From the NCBI GenBank assembly GCA_016712415.1, contig JADJRC010000014.1, forward strand, positions 1 through 64,000: 64,000 bases of DNA, written 5' to 3'. The position numbers and the translations under genes were made by a program. Source of the DNA: Lewinellaceae bacterium. Lineage in GTDB: Bacteria; Bacteroidota; Bacteroidia; Chitinophagales; Saprospiraceae. Below the pieces are notes generated by a model, which did no database searches, was not told where the DNA came from, and was given only the letters and a program-made list of their open reading frames with translations. This document shows positions 45,250 through 54,187 of this stretch, in pieces; the stretch's first letter is position 1, and each line of letters starts with the position of its first letter.

Positions 45250-45393
45250 TTAACCGCCACGCGGGTAGTTGGCTTCGTCTTCGTCGACGCTGTCCGGAGG
45301 TGCAATGGTGAGTACGCGCCAAAAATAATACCCGGTGACACCGATGATCAGCAGGTTGGAGACAAACATCATAACAAACGCTGGAGTGGACAT
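45250..45393 (-). CDS. MetS-like NSS transporter small subunit, copy 1
   Basis: A 47-residue protein (MSTPAFVMMFVSNLLIIGVT, ending WRVLTIAPPDSVDEDEANYPRGG), located 161 bases upstream of the NSS transporter on the same strand. The C-terminal 12 residues are identical to those of copy 2; the membrane helix has diverged. Confidence 0.7.
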   Translation of the reverse strand: MSTPAFVMMFVSNLLIIGVTGYYFWRVLTIAPPDSVDEDEANYPRGG

Positions 45394-45589
45394 AAAAAAT
45401 AGGTGTGTTCGTGAATAACAGTGTTTTCCATACCCAATCCAGACCCTGACTTGGGCGGTCAAAAATAAACAATTACTGATGCGGTGTAATATCTTTTTTC
45501 AGGGAGCAGGCGGTGGATGCATTTGGTAACACCGGCAGGCGGTTTCGTCGTAATTTCCCGCCAACTTTATAGCAGCCGAGGTTTGTTTT

Positions 45590-46291
45590 ATGGCCACCCG
45601 ATCCGTATTTATCAGCAGGAATATTTCCCCTGCCTCCCCTTTTGCCGCCCGGCTGCGGGAAGCAGGCTGGCTGGTGGAAGGACGTGCTTTGATCCGCCTT
45701 TCTCCCATCAAATTCAGGGAGATTCCGCCTGCGGATTTTATTTTTTTTACCAGCCGGAACGCCGTTCGGTTTTTCTTTAACAACGCACCGAAAGGACCGG
45801 ATGGTAAAATGGAGATACTACAGCATGCCCGCTGGGCTGCAATCGGTCCCGCCACAGCGAAGGCGCTTGCGTCATTCGTAGCAACAGTCGACTTTACCGG
45901 TATCGGGGATCCGGCAACAACCGCAACGGCATTCCGGGATACTTATGGGCAGCAGGAACGAAAAACTATCCTTTTCCCCGCTGCGCGGCATATCCGGCAG
46001 AGTCTTATTGCCTTGTTATCCGATGATTTTACGTGTATTCATTTGGAAATTTACGACAACAGGCCGGTCACACATGCGCCCTTTTCCCCAGCGGATGTAC
46101 TGGTTTTTACCAGCCCCATGAACGCACAGGCCTATTTTTCCCGCCACCCCCTGCTTCCAAACCAACGTGTCGTTGCAATCGGTCGAAGCACAGCGGCAAC
46201 GCTTGCCGAACTCGGCTTGTCCGAAATACATACCGCAGCGGAGCCAACCGAATCCGGACTGGCAGAAGCGGTGCTGTGTTTGCAGCCGTAA
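45590..46291 (+). CDS. hemD: Uroporphyrinogen-III synthase HemD
   Basis: A 233-residue HemD that closes and inverts the tetrapyrrole ring. It begins MATRSVFISRNISPASPFAA. Weak but characteristic motifs are PADFIFFTSRNAVRFF (TS-x-N-AV), ARWAAIGPATAKAL, and ADVLVFTSPMNAQAYF plus NQRVVAIGRSTAATLAELGL. No neighbouring hem genes are seen. HemD is a poorly conserved family, so the call depends on the overall pattern. Confidence 0.82.
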   Translation: MATRSVFISRNISPASPFAARLREAGWLVEGRALIRLSPIKFREIPPADFIFFTSRNAVRFFFNNAPKGPDGKMEILQHARWAAIGPATAKALASFVATVDFTGIGDPATTATAFRDTYGQQERKTILFPAARHIRQSLIALLSDDFTCIHLEIYDNRPVTHAPFSPADVLVFTSPMNAQAYFSRHPLLPNQRVVAIGRSTAATLAELGLSEIHTAAEPTESGLAEAVLCLQP

Positions 46292-46295
46292 TGTT

Positions 46296-46303
46296 TACTT
46301 TTG
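46296..46303 (+). promoter_or_regulatory. -7 box TACTTTTG before the TMTC-like gene
   Basis: TACTTTTG fits TAnnTTTG, 30 bases upstream of the start codon and just after the hemD stop. Confidence 0.45.
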
Positions 46304-46332
46304 CGCCACGATCAGATAAAAGCATCATTTTC

Positions 46333-48366
46333 ATGGCGAAAAAACCGAAACCCGGCAAAGGCCCGCAGCGGCCACAACCGCGCCCGCAGGAACAGAAGGC
46401 GCGGCCGGCATCTTCCACGACGGAAAAAACAACAGCATCGGGCTGGATCAACTTTGCACTCGCAGTGCTGGCTATCACGGCCATTTGCTACATGCCCTCG
46501 ATCAGCAATGGTTTGGTAAACTGGGACGACGACCCCAATATTACGGAAAACCCCAACCTGCAGCGCATCAATGAGGACGGGCTGTTCAGGGCCATTCCCG
46601 ATATTTTCGACATCGACAAGGGCGCCGTCATCGGCAACTACAACCCCTTGCCGATCCTCACTTTCGCGATCGAGAAGAAACTGGCAGGCGGATTCGGCGA
46701 CAAACACACCAAACTGATCCATATCACCAACCTGCTGCTGCACTTGCTCACGGTGTTTTTTGTTATGAAACTGCTGGCGGGCATGGGCGTCGGAAACTGG
46801 GGCATTTTTGCCGGCGGGCTGCTGTTTGGTATCCATCCCATGCGGGTGGAGTCGGTAGCATGGGCTACTGAGCGCAAAGACGTGCTCTTCGCCGTGTTCT
46901 TTTTCGCCGCGCTGGCGTATTATATCAAATGGCTGAAACAGGCCGAACGCGGCGAAAACCGCACCGGCACGTATGTATTGATGATTTTCCTGGCCTTGCT
47001 GTCGTGTTTTTCCAAAGTACAGGCCGTGACGCTGCCGCTTTCCATGCTGGCGATCGACTACTGGTACCGCAGGCCCCTCAGTTTCAAACTAATCCTCGAA
47101 AAAACGCCGTTCTGGGCGCTTTCGCTGGCTTTTGGCCTGATCAACCTGTACACCCTGAAGCAGCAGGGCTCTACCGACGACGAAATCACGAACTTTAATT
47201 TGCTCGACAGGCTGTGTATCGGCGCCTATTCCTTCTGCGTGTACCTGTACAAGGTAGTTGTGCCCTACCCTATGTCGCCGCTGTATCCATACCCCAAACC
47301 CCTGCCCCCTGAAGTATATGCTGCGCCGGTGTTGTTTGTCGCTATTTGCGCTGCGGTCTGGTGGCTCTGGAAAAGCGACAAGCGCATCTGGGTATTCGGG
47401 GTATTGTTTTTCTTTTTCAACGTGATGTTTCTGCTCCAGGTGCTGGGCGCCGGCCAGGGTTTTAAGGCCGACCGTTTTACCTATGTGCCGTATTTCGGAT
47501 TTTTTGCCATTGCCGCCTGGTATTTTGACCGGTACTACCAAAAAGGTCTGAGCCGCGGCCTGGCGATAGGATTTTTCGCCGCATTTGCGCTGCTGACGTA
47601 CAAGCAGATTGGGGTGTGGAAAAACGGAGAAACGCTCTGGACGCACGTCATCAAGTTTGAAGGCGTCAGCAACTCCCTGCCTTACTGGAACCGCGGCCAG
47701 TTCTACCGCTCGCAGGGCAATTACGACAAAGCCCTGCAGGATTATTCCCAGGCCGTGAAGATCAACCCGCAAAACCCTGAGCTGTTCAACAGCCGCGGGA
47801 AAACGTATTTCGACATGGCCATGTCGGGCAAATTCCCCAATCAGGAAAGAGACCTGGTGCAGAAAGCCATCAAGGACTATACCGATGCCGTCAATATTCC
47901 GACGATTAAACCAAAATCGAAAGCGGAAGTGCTCATCAACCGGGGGGCGGCCAACGGCTCACAGCAGAATTTTCAGCAATCCATTCAGGATCTCACAGAG
48001 GGCATAAAACTCGACCCAGGCAATGAAAACGGCTATTTCAATCGCTCGATTGCCTACTATACCATGGGAAGGATCGACGATGCGCTGGCCGACTACAACG
48101 AATACCTGAAATACCAGCCCAACAATGCCAATGTATGGTATGAGAGTGGGATGATACTCCGGTCGAAAAAGCAGAATCCGGAAGCCATCGAGCGTTTGAC
48201 ACGCGCCATTCAACTCGACCCTGGCATGGGTGTGGCTTATCTGGAACGCGCCCGGGCCCATTACCAGTCGGGCAATAAAGCAGTTGCGCAGCAAGACTAT
48301 CAGCGTGCTGCGCAACTGGGTATACAAATGACTGAATTCGACCGGAAACTGATGAGCGGGCAGTAA
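46333..48366 (+). CDS. TMTC-like GT-C membrane protein with TPR repeats
   Basis: A 677-residue protein starting at ATG 46333 (MAKKPKPGKGPQRPQPRPQE); an upstream in-frame extension to 46033 overlaps hemD and is not convincing. A Pro/Lys-rich cytoplasmic tail is followed by ten or so membrane helices, with NWDDDPNITENPN in the first outer loop (DD motif) and FGIHPMRVESVAWATERKD, the hallmark of the DUF1736/TMTC O-mannosyltransferase-like family. From about residue 440, five or more TPR repeats (NRGQFYRSQGNYDKALQDYS and others) extend to the end. Catalysis is not proven. Confidence 0.85.
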   Translation: MAKKPKPGKGPQRPQPRPQEQKARPASSTTEKTTASGWINFALAVLAITAICYMPSISNGLVNWDDDPNITENPNLQRINEDGLFRAIPDIFDIDKGAVIGNYNPLPILTFAIEKKLAGGFGDKHTKLIHITNLLLHLLTVFFVMKLLAGMGVGNWGIFAGGLLFGIHPMRVESVAWATERKDVLFAVFFFAALAYYIKWLKQAERGENRTGTYVLMIFLALLSCFSKVQAVTLPLSMLAIDYWYRRPLSFKLILEKTPFWALSLAFGLINLYTLKQQGSTDDEITNFNLLDRLCIGAYSFCVYLYKVVVPYPMSPLYPYPKPLPPEVYAAPVLFVAICAAVWWLWKSDKRIWVFGVLFFFFNVMFLLQVLGAGQGFKADRFTYVPYFGFFAIAAWYFDRYYQKGLSRGLAIGFFAAFALLTYKQIGVWKNGETLWTHVIKFEGVSNSLPYWNRGQFYRSQGNYDKALQDYSQAVKINPQNPELFNSRGKTYFDMAMSGKFPNQERDLVQKAIKDYTDAVNIPTIKPKSKAEVLINRGAANGSQQNFQQSIQDLTEGIKLDPGNENGYFNRSIAYYTMGRIDDALADYNEYLKYQPNNANVWYESGMILRSKKQNPEAIERLTRAIQLDPGMGVAYLERARAHYQSGNKAVAQQDYQRAAQLGIQMTEFDRKLMSGQ

Positions 48367-48370
48367 CCCT

Positions 48371-49342
48371 TTATTTGAGGATAAAATTGAAGTCGATCCA
48401 CCCGCACTGTGTATCGGCGCCTGGCGAGGATTCAAATTTCCACTGAAATGCTGCGGTGGTGGCTGCTGCGCGCAGCTGACCGTCGGTGGTAGTAGAACCG
48501 CTTTGGGTCGGGTCGGCGCTGATGACCTTGCCGTCGCCATTTACGCACACCTTGATGCGAACGGTGCCCTGCTTCTGTGAATTATCCTTCGCCGCCACCT
48601 TTTTGACCACCTTACGGCCGCCCAGGCCGCCGCCGACGGAGCCGCCTGCGCCGGTGCCGTCGCCGCCGCCCGTTCCGCCGCCCGTTCCGGGACTTTTGCC
48701 AAAGGGGTTGTCGCCGGTACCGGTGGGGATACCCTGGTTGCCGGGTTTACCGGTGTTGCCTTGTCCGCTGCCGCTGCCGTTGCCGAAAGTGCTGCCGAAC
48801 TTGCCTTTCTGGGCTTCACGTTCCTGTTTTTCCCTTTGCGCCTTGGCAGCCGCTTCCTGTCGCACGCGTTCCTGTTCGGCCGCAATCCTCCGCTGCTCTT
48901 CCTGTTGCCGGCGAATGCGGTCCTGTTCCTGCTGTTGCTTGCGTTTTGTTTCCTCCTGGGCCCTCTTAAGCGCTGCTACATTCGGATCTTCCGTTGTAGC
49001 GATATTGGGCGCGCTGGGTTTGCTTTGAGCGGGAGGCGGTGTGCTCGGGGGGACAGGTTTGGGTTGCGGAACCGGAACCTCCGCCACCTCCGTGCTGGTC
49101 GGGTCCTCCATCTGTTGGCCCTGCGGCGCGGGGTTGTTGCCCTGCCCGCGGTCGGGTTCGCCGGCTGCGGCATTGTCGCCGCCGCCGCCCAGTTCGATCA
49201 GAATAGGCGGAATGATTTCGTCTTCGACAGCCGGCGCTGCGAAGCGATAAAAGATAAGCAACGCCAGGATCAGTGCGTGGAATATCAGGCTCAGAATAAC
49301 CGCTTTGGTACGATCCTCTTCGCGGTGAACTATGGCTTTCAT
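48371..49342 (-). CDS. TonB/TolA-like energy-transducer protein
   Basis: A 323-residue protein with one N-terminal membrane helix (AVILSLIFHALILALLIFYRF), a Pro-rich stretch, an Arg/Gln/Glu coiled coil (KRAQEETKRKQQQEQDRIRR) and a very Gly-rich linker. The C-terminal domain (TVRIKVCVNGDGKVISADPT, then FQWKFESSPG) is TonB/TolA-like. It is the third gene of the exbB-exbD-tonB set and would couple the inner-membrane motor to the outer membrane. Confidence 0.88.
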   Translation of the reverse strand: MKAIVHREEDRTKAVILSLIFHALILALLIFYRFAAPAVEDEIIPPILIELGGGGDNAAAGEPDRGQGNNPAPQGQQMEDPTSTEVAEVPVPQPKPVPPSTPPPAQSKPSAPNIATTEDPNVAALKRAQEETKRKQQQEQDRIRRQQEEQRRIAAEQERVRQEAAAKAQREKQEREAQKGKFGSTFGNGSGSGQGNTGKPGNQGIPTGTGDNPFGKSPGTGGGTGGGDGTGAGGSVGGGLGGRKVVKKVAAKDNSQKQGTVRIKVCVNGDGKVISADPTQSGSTTTDGQLRAAATTAAFQWKFESSPGADTQCGWIDFNFILK

Positions 49343-49395
49343 AATCGAAGCAGATTTTGGTTGGGGATGATTTTTTTATCAAAAATACATAAAAA

Positions 49396-49815
49396 TCAAT
49401 TGCCTTCTTCCTTCGGGCTGGTAGCCAGGATGGTTTTAACCTTCAGGCGGTTGGCAATATCGAGTACAAACACCACATCTTCGATCGGAACACCCTGCTC
49501 GGCAGCGATGGTAACCGTCACATCTTTGGGGTCTTTTTTCTCCAGGGAGACCTTTCCGCGCAGCGCAGCCTCGAGGCTGGGCCCGGAAATGCGGTCTTTA
49601 CCGATAAAATACTGTCCCAGTTTGTTGATGGAGACAGATAAGGATGTGGATGCCATCGGTGAAGACGAGCTGCTCGACGGCAATTGAAGGTTGAGCGAGT
49701 TGGTGGTGACGAAGTTGGAGGTCAGCATGAAAAACATCAGCAACAAAAAGATGACGTCGATCATGGCCGCCAGACTAAACTCCGGCTTTACGTGCATTCT
49801 TCGTTTTAGTCCCAT
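49396..49815 (-). CDS. ExbD/TolR biopolymer transport protein
   Basis: A 139-residue protein. It has a short cytoplasmic tail (MGLKRRMHVKPEFSLAAMID), then one helix VIFLLLMFFMLTSNFV with the motor Asp (AMIDVIFLL), and a periplasmic domain with serine-rich linker (SSSSSSPMASTS). It is expressed with exbB (33 bases upstream) and the TonB-like gene (53 bases downstream). Confidence 0.93.
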   Translation of the reverse strand: MGLKRRMHVKPEFSLAAMIDVIFLLLMFFMLTSNFVTTNSLNLQLPSSSSSSPMASTSLSVSINKLGQYFIGKDRISGPSLEAALRGKVSLEKKDPKDVTVTIAAEQGVPIEDVVFVLDIANRLKVKTILATSPKEEGN

Positions 49816-49848
49816 GTATCGTTACATTGGTTGAAGGTTTGGAAAAAT

Positions 49849-50559
49849 CTAGCGCGACGGCTCCTGCAACAGATCCATGAACTGCATGGCGGTGTTCTCC
49901 ATTTTGAAGATCACTTCGTCGAGTTTGTTTACCAGGACGTTGTAGCCCGCCATGGCAATAATGGACACAAACAAACCGGATGCCGTGGCGGTAAGGGCGT
50001 GGTAAATACCCGTAGAGAGCGTTTGCGCCGTAATGGTCCCTTTCTCGTTTGCCATGTCCTGGAACGAGATGATCAGACCGATAACCGTACCCAACAGACC
50101 GATCATCGGTGCAATACCGGATATGGAGGCCAGGGTCGACAAGTTCTTTTCCATTTTCAGCAGTTCGAGGTTGCCGACGTTCTCGATAGACTTGTTGATG
50201 TCGTCCAGTGGTTTGCCGATACGATCAAGGCCTTTTTCCACCATGCGGGCCATCGGCGCATCCACACTCTGGCAGAGGGCCTTTGCAGCCTGAAGGTTGC
50301 CGTTTTCCACACTTGCCCGTATGCTGTTCATAAAGTTCTGATCCACTTGCCCGGCCCTGCTCAGCGTGGAGTAACGCTCTACAATTATATAGACTGCCAC
50401 AATGGAAAGTATAAGAAGGATAGTCATTACAATCAAACCCGACGTGCTGCTACCCATTATGATATCAAACAGGCTCTTGGATTCTGTAGCGGTCGTACTC
50501 TCTTTCTCTGCCACCATCTGGAGAAAAAAGAAAGAAGTCAAAAAGGCGTTAAGTGTCAT
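49849..50559 (-). CDS. ExbB/TolQ/MotA-type proton channel protein
   Basis: A 236-residue protein from ATG 50559 (MTLNAFLTSFFFLQMVAEKE); the reading frame continues upstream to 50745 but that part is unlike the family. Three helices are seen: IMTILLILSIVAVYIIVERY-like, APMIGLLGTVIGLIISFQ with the channel motif, and TATASGLFVSIIAMAGYN. It forms the motor with ExbD in the inner membrane. Confidence 0.92.
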   Translation of the reverse strand: MTLNAFLTSFFFLQMVAEKESTTATESKSLFDIIMGSSTSGLIVMTILLILSIVAVYIIVERYSTLSRAGQVDQNFMNSIRASVENGNLQAAKALCQSVDAPMARMVEKGLDRIGKPLDDINKSIENVGNLELLKMEKNLSTLASISGIAPMIGLLGTVIGLIISFQDMANEKGTITAQTLSTGIYHALTATASGLFVSIIAMAGYNVLVNKLDEVIFKMENTAMQFMDLLQEPSR

Positions 50560-50818
50560 AAAAGAGATGCTGTTAGTTGGTGAAACCGATTGTTTTCTTT
50601 TTGTGAGTAAGCGAACGCCAAAAGTAGCGCATTTTGTATTCGACCAAATTTTTTCCTTAACATTTTTCAGAATTTCAGCACTGATTTGGCGGGGAAAAGA
50701 CAATTGTCGGGTGTTGAAAATGAAAGTGTTACAAATTGCGTTCATTTAATGAGCCGTTTTCAGGCCTTCTGAAATAATCAGTTTTAAAATAATGTGAAAA
50801 TGCCGCCCCGCACCAATG

Positions 50819-50826
50819 TACCTTTG
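50819..50826 (+). promoter_or_regulatory. -7 box TACCTTTG before the discoidin-like lipoprotein gene
   Basis: TACCTTTG, 15 bases upstream of the ATG at 50841; no clear -33. Confidence 0.45.
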
Positions 50827-50840
50827 CCGAACAATTTAAT

Positions 50841-52289
50841 ATGCTGATGAAAACCGATATTCTTCTGCTCATTCCATTCCTTTTATTGACCGCTTGTGGC
50901 GGCGAAACACCCAAAAGCGACGGGTCGCCACCCACAAGCCAGTCGGCGCCCGCGCCGGCCGGCGCCGACGATCGCCCGCCCGTTTACCTGGAAGGTCTGT
51001 ACGCCACCTCCAGCAACCCGCGAAAAGAAGTGTACGACCTTTTTGACAATGACCCCGCAACCGGTTGGCAGACGAAATACGGCGCCGGCCCCGACGAGGG
51101 TATTATGCTGTATTTCACCAATGCCCTGCCCTTGCAGAGCGTCCGGATCGTCGCCGAGGAAGAGAATTACCACGGCGGCGACGACTTCGTCCAGGTTTAT
51201 GTAAATGGTATGCCCGGCGCAAGCGGAAAACCAGGGGAAAACATCCCGCTGGGCGAAAAGCCGGTAAAAGCACTGTACCTGCGCTTTGTGAAAACAGGCC
51301 TCGAAAAAACAGTCAGCCGCAGCAATGAGGGCGCGGAAATACAACTGAAGAGTTTTCCGGAAGACGCTTTTATCGGTATCAAGGAACTGACCGTATTCAA
51401 CGATATGGGCAAGCCGGTGCGGCTGGTCGCCCCCGACCGCATCCGCGGCACACTGACCAGTTCCGCTACCCTCGAACCGGAAATGGCTTACAGCCCGGCC
51501 AACCTTTTCGATGCGCGCAAGGAGTTCGTGTGGGTGGAAGGCAATAAAAACACGGCCGGTGAAGGCGAGTCGATCACTTTCGAGTTCGCCCAAGATGTCA
51601 ACATCACCGCCGTTCAGATATGGAACGGCTACCAACGCTCCGACGAACATTTCAGCGCCAATGCGCGCCTGCGCGACTTTGCGTTCGGCGCCGGCGACAA
51701 CGCGCCGACATACACCCTGCGCGACACCAAAGCGGGACAGAAGATTGCGCTTTCCACACCCGCACAAGGGCGCAAGTTTGTACTGACGGTCAAAAGCGTA
51801 TATCCCGGAAGGAAATACAAAGACATGGCAATCAGCGATATACTGTTTTTCGACGGCGAAAAACCTTTCGTGCTTACGTCCGAATTGCCGGAGTTGTATA
51901 CCCGGGAACTGCGCCGGAAACTGGAAACCTCGCCCCTCGACCAACTGCTGGATCACCGCGTCAGCAATCTCGTGAATGAGGCGGATGTCCAGACCGAGCA
52001 ATCGCTCATCCTGCGCTCCGACGGCACGTTTGTGTTGTACAGCGCGGATATTATACCCGACGATACGGAAAGCCAGACCCTTGCCGACGGCAACTGGGAA
52101 CTGATCCGGTCGGACCCCGCCACTGCCATCCTCAAGGTATTTGGCCGGTGGAACAATGTGTCCGATTTTATTGAACTCTATAAAGGCACCACAACCCAGG
52201 ATATTACCCGTATTTTCAGCGATGAACTGGTGATTGAGAACAATACGATCACAGGGAAAAAGTTGATCGGGACTTTCTACATCCGCTAG
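50841..52289 (+). CDS. Lipoprotein with two discoidin-like (galactose-binding) domains
   Basis: A 482-residue protein with a lipoprotein signal (LLLIPFLLLTACGGETPK). The pattern YLEGLYATSSNPRKEVYDLFDNDPATGWQ and, later, AYSPANLFDARKEFVWVEG marks two F5/8-type (NADase-type glycan-binding) domains. The last 130 residues have a beta-rich lipocalin-like look (LILRSDGTFVLYSADI, LADGNWELIRSDP). The role could be surface glycan binding. It is followed 14 bases later by a GT-C-like gene. Confidence 0.75.
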   Translation: MLMKTDILLLIPFLLLTACGGETPKSDGSPPTSQSAPAPAGADDRPPVYLEGLYATSSNPRKEVYDLFDNDPATGWQTKYGAGPDEGIMLYFTNALPLQSVRIVAEEENYHGGDDFVQVYVNGMPGASGKPGENIPLGEKPVKALYLRFVKTGLEKTVSRSNEGAEIQLKSFPEDAFIGIKELTVFNDMGKPVRLVAPDRIRGTLTSSATLEPEMAYSPANLFDARKEFVWVEGNKNTAGEGESITFEFAQDVNITAVQIWNGYQRSDEHFSANARLRDFAFGAGDNAPTYTLRDTKAGQKIALSTPAQGRKFVLTVKSVYPGRKYKDMAISDILFFDGEKPFVLTSELPELYTRELRRKLETSPLDQLLDHRVSNLVNEADVQTEQSLILRSDGTFVLYSADIIPDDTESQTLADGNWELIRSDPATAILKVFGRWNNVSDFIELYKGTTTQDITRIFSDELVIENNTITGKKLIGTFYIR

Positions 52290-52303
52290 TACCCTGCAGG
52301 CAA

Positions 52304-53788
52304 TTGAAAAAACCAGATTTATTGATTGCCGGAGCATTGGGACTCGCCTGCTTCATGGCCTCGGCGTTAATCCGGTACCATGCGCTTGCCCAAACGCCCT
52401 TCGCCAACGGTTGGGACAGCTATTACTACCTCGTTCAACTCAAGTCCCTGGAAGAAAGCGGCAGGATGCACTCCCCGGAGGCTTCGCTCATATACCCCTT
52501 CCTGCAATTATGTTACCGGCTCACCGGCGATTATGTGCTTGCCCTGAAAGCCGGCGCCGCGGTCCTGGCCGGGTTGTTCGCCTGGGTGGTTTTTACCGTA
52601 CCAAAGGCGCCACTTTCCGGCAGACTTGCCGGCGCCGCATTCGCCCTGTTCAGCCCTACCCTCACCTACTTTGCCGCTCAGTACCCCAAAAACCTGCTGG
52701 GCCTGGTATTGCTCGCGGCCTTTATCGGCAGCCTTTCGCGGGTCGGCAAAGAGGGACAAAAGGGTTGGCAAAAGGAAATGATTTTACCACTTACTTTATT
52801 GGTTATCAATTATTTTGGACACAGGGCGACTTTTGCGCTGGGAGTGATCTGGCTCGCCTTGTGGTTTCTGTTCCGGTATAAGGAGAACATTGGGAAACAG
52901 GTGCTGAACCGCAGGTTTGCAGCGGTCTTTGTCACCGGACTCGTGCTGCTGGCCGCAGCATCCAGGGTATTCCCCGGCCTTTTCCATGTGGTTGATTTCG
53001 GCAGGCTGGAGCGCGCCTTTACCCCGGTACCGCAGTTTGCACCCTGGTCTTTTGTTCGCTATTTTGGCATTGAGCGGATATCCGGCTGGTGGTTGGTTGA
53101 GGTGATTGTGGCGACGGGCTGCTGGCTGTTTGGCCTGTGGCGCTTCTTTCGAAAGAACGGGCAGGCCATGGCCGTGCTTGGCGTTGTGTTGCTTTTTCCT
53201 TTCCTGGAATGGTCCTTTACCGGCATTTCGTGGCGCTTTTTCCTGATTTTTGTATTGCTTACACCACTTTGGGTAATTGACTGGCCATTTCTGAAATCAA
53301 GGATTAACGGCTTGGTTTTTGCTGCTTTTTTAACACTTGGTTCTTTTTTTTCCTGGCACAGTTACAATCCGCAATGGCACGACCCCGACTATTCGTTGAT
53401 GGCAAACGTGACTGCCGGCGCCCGGCGTTTTTTATCTGTTAAATCTGCAGAATTAGTGATCGCGCACAACACGCTGGCCGAATATTTTACGTTTGCCACC
53501 GGTACCGACGCCATGCCCTGGCTCCCGGAATATCCGGTGGACAGTTCAAGGCTCTGGCGCATTGCGGCGGGTATTCCGGTGCAGACACTGCGCTATTACT
53601 CGGGCTCGGAAAAAGCCGTGCAAAACCTGGGTTTCGGTTACAGTTTGTTGCCCGAATATCGGTGGCAAATTGCGCTTCAACAGGCAGAAAAAGAGCAGGA
53701 TACGGATATTCTGGCCGAAATGCGCAGTTGGCGAAACCCGGGGCAAATCCGGCCGGGTTGGTTATTGTACAGAAAAAGAAAGTATTAG
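52304..53788 (+). CDS. GT-C-like polytopic membrane protein
   Basis: A 494-residue membrane protein, likely starting at TTG 52304 (MKKPDLLIAGALGLACFMAS). The first loop contains FANGWDSYYYLVQLKSL, the acidic first-loop motif of GT-C glycosyltransferases (ArnT/STT3-like), and about eleven helices follow. The C-terminal soluble part is short (SEKAVQNLGFGYSLLPEYRW). It probably uses a lipid-linked sugar donor. Its proximity to a glycan-binding lipoprotein supports a role in surface glycan, but that is inference. Confidence 0.7.
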   Translation: MKKPDLLIAGALGLACFMASALIRYHALAQTPFANGWDSYYYLVQLKSLEESGRMHSPEASLIYPFLQLCYRLTGDYVLALKAGAAVLAGLFAWVVFTVPKAPLSGRLAGAAFALFSPTLTYFAAQYPKNLLGLVLLAAFIGSLSRVGKEGQKGWQKEMILPLTLLVINYFGHRATFALGVIWLALWFLFRYKENIGKQVLNRRFAAVFVTGLVLLAAASRVFPGLFHVVDFGRLERAFTPVPQFAPWSFVRYFGIERISGWWLVEVIVATGCWLFGLWRFFRKNGQAMAVLGVVLLFPFLEWSFTGISWRFFLIFVLLTPLWVIDWPFLKSRINGLVFAAFLTLGSFFSWHSYNPQWHDPDYSLMANVTAGARRFLSVKSAELVIAHNTLAEYFTFATGTDAMPWLPEYPVDSSRLWRIAAGIPVQTLRYYSGSEKAVQNLGFGYSLLPEYRWQIALQQAEKEQDTDILAEMRSWRNPGQIRPGWLLYRKRKY

Positions 53789-53841
53789 TTATTGCAAAAC
53801 TTGCTTATTCGACCGTTTCCTTTAAAAAACCCGCCGTTTCC

Positions 53842-53871
53842 TTGTCGGTTCTGAAATTCGACGTACCTTTG
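53842..53871 (+). promoter_or_regulatory. Promoter for the double-glycine peptide gene
   Basis: TTG at 53842-53844 and TACCTTTG at 53864-53871 with 19-base spacing fit the Bacteroidota consensus, 40 bases upstream of the peptide start. Confidence 0.6.
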
Positions 53872-53911
53872 ACACTATCTTTCGCACACATTAAAACAAG
53901 TCTTCCGTCCC

Positions 53912-54121
53912 ATGATTTTTCCATTTGGTAAAAAGAGAGACAACAACGCTAACGACGAGCAAGACAACAAGAAAAACTCGCTCGACGAAATCGAGGCCGA
54001 TCTCACTGTCCTGGACAAAGATGAGATGAACAAAGTTGAAGGCGGCAAAACGACGAGTTCCAACTCGTTTGGCAGCCTCAACGATCTGCGCGACAGCCTC
54101 GGCAGCACCATTCCCTTATAA
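53912..54121 (+). CDS. Double-glycine leader (bacteriocin/RiPP-type) precursor peptide
   Basis: A 69-residue peptide. The part ADLTVLDKDEMNKVEGG fits the leader consensus L-x-x-L-x-x-x-E-M-x-x-V-x-G-G used by peptidase-containing exporters, with GG at residues 44-45. The predicted 24-residue core is Ser/Thr-rich (KTTSSNSFGSLND, then LRDSLGSTIPL) and has no cysteine. The N-terminal 30 residues are charged and low-complexity. It has its own promoter. No processing exporter, LanB/LanM or rSAM gene is beside it, so modification is uncertain. An alternative is a secreted signal peptide. Confidence 0.55.
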   Translation: MIFPFGKKRDNNANDEQDNKKNSLDEIEADLTVLDKDEMNKVEGGKTTSSNSFGSLNDLRDSLGSTIPL

Positions 54122-54187
54122 TCTTTTCCCCCATACTTCGGAAGCCTTCTGTCGCCATGGGCGGCAGAAGGCTTTTACATTTGCCGG

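Noticed and set aside
46033..46332. N-terminal extension of the TMTC-like protein by 100 codons
   Set aside because: It lies inside hemD in another frame and the family starts after ATG 46333.
50560..50745. 62-residue N-terminal extension of ExbB
   Set aside because: Not similar to ExbB proteins, has no signal features, and overlaps the promoter region.
50883..52337. Minus-strand ORF of 484 codons opposite the discoidin-like lipoprotein
   Set aside because: The plus-strand frame has a lipoprotein signal and domain pattern; the minus frame does not.
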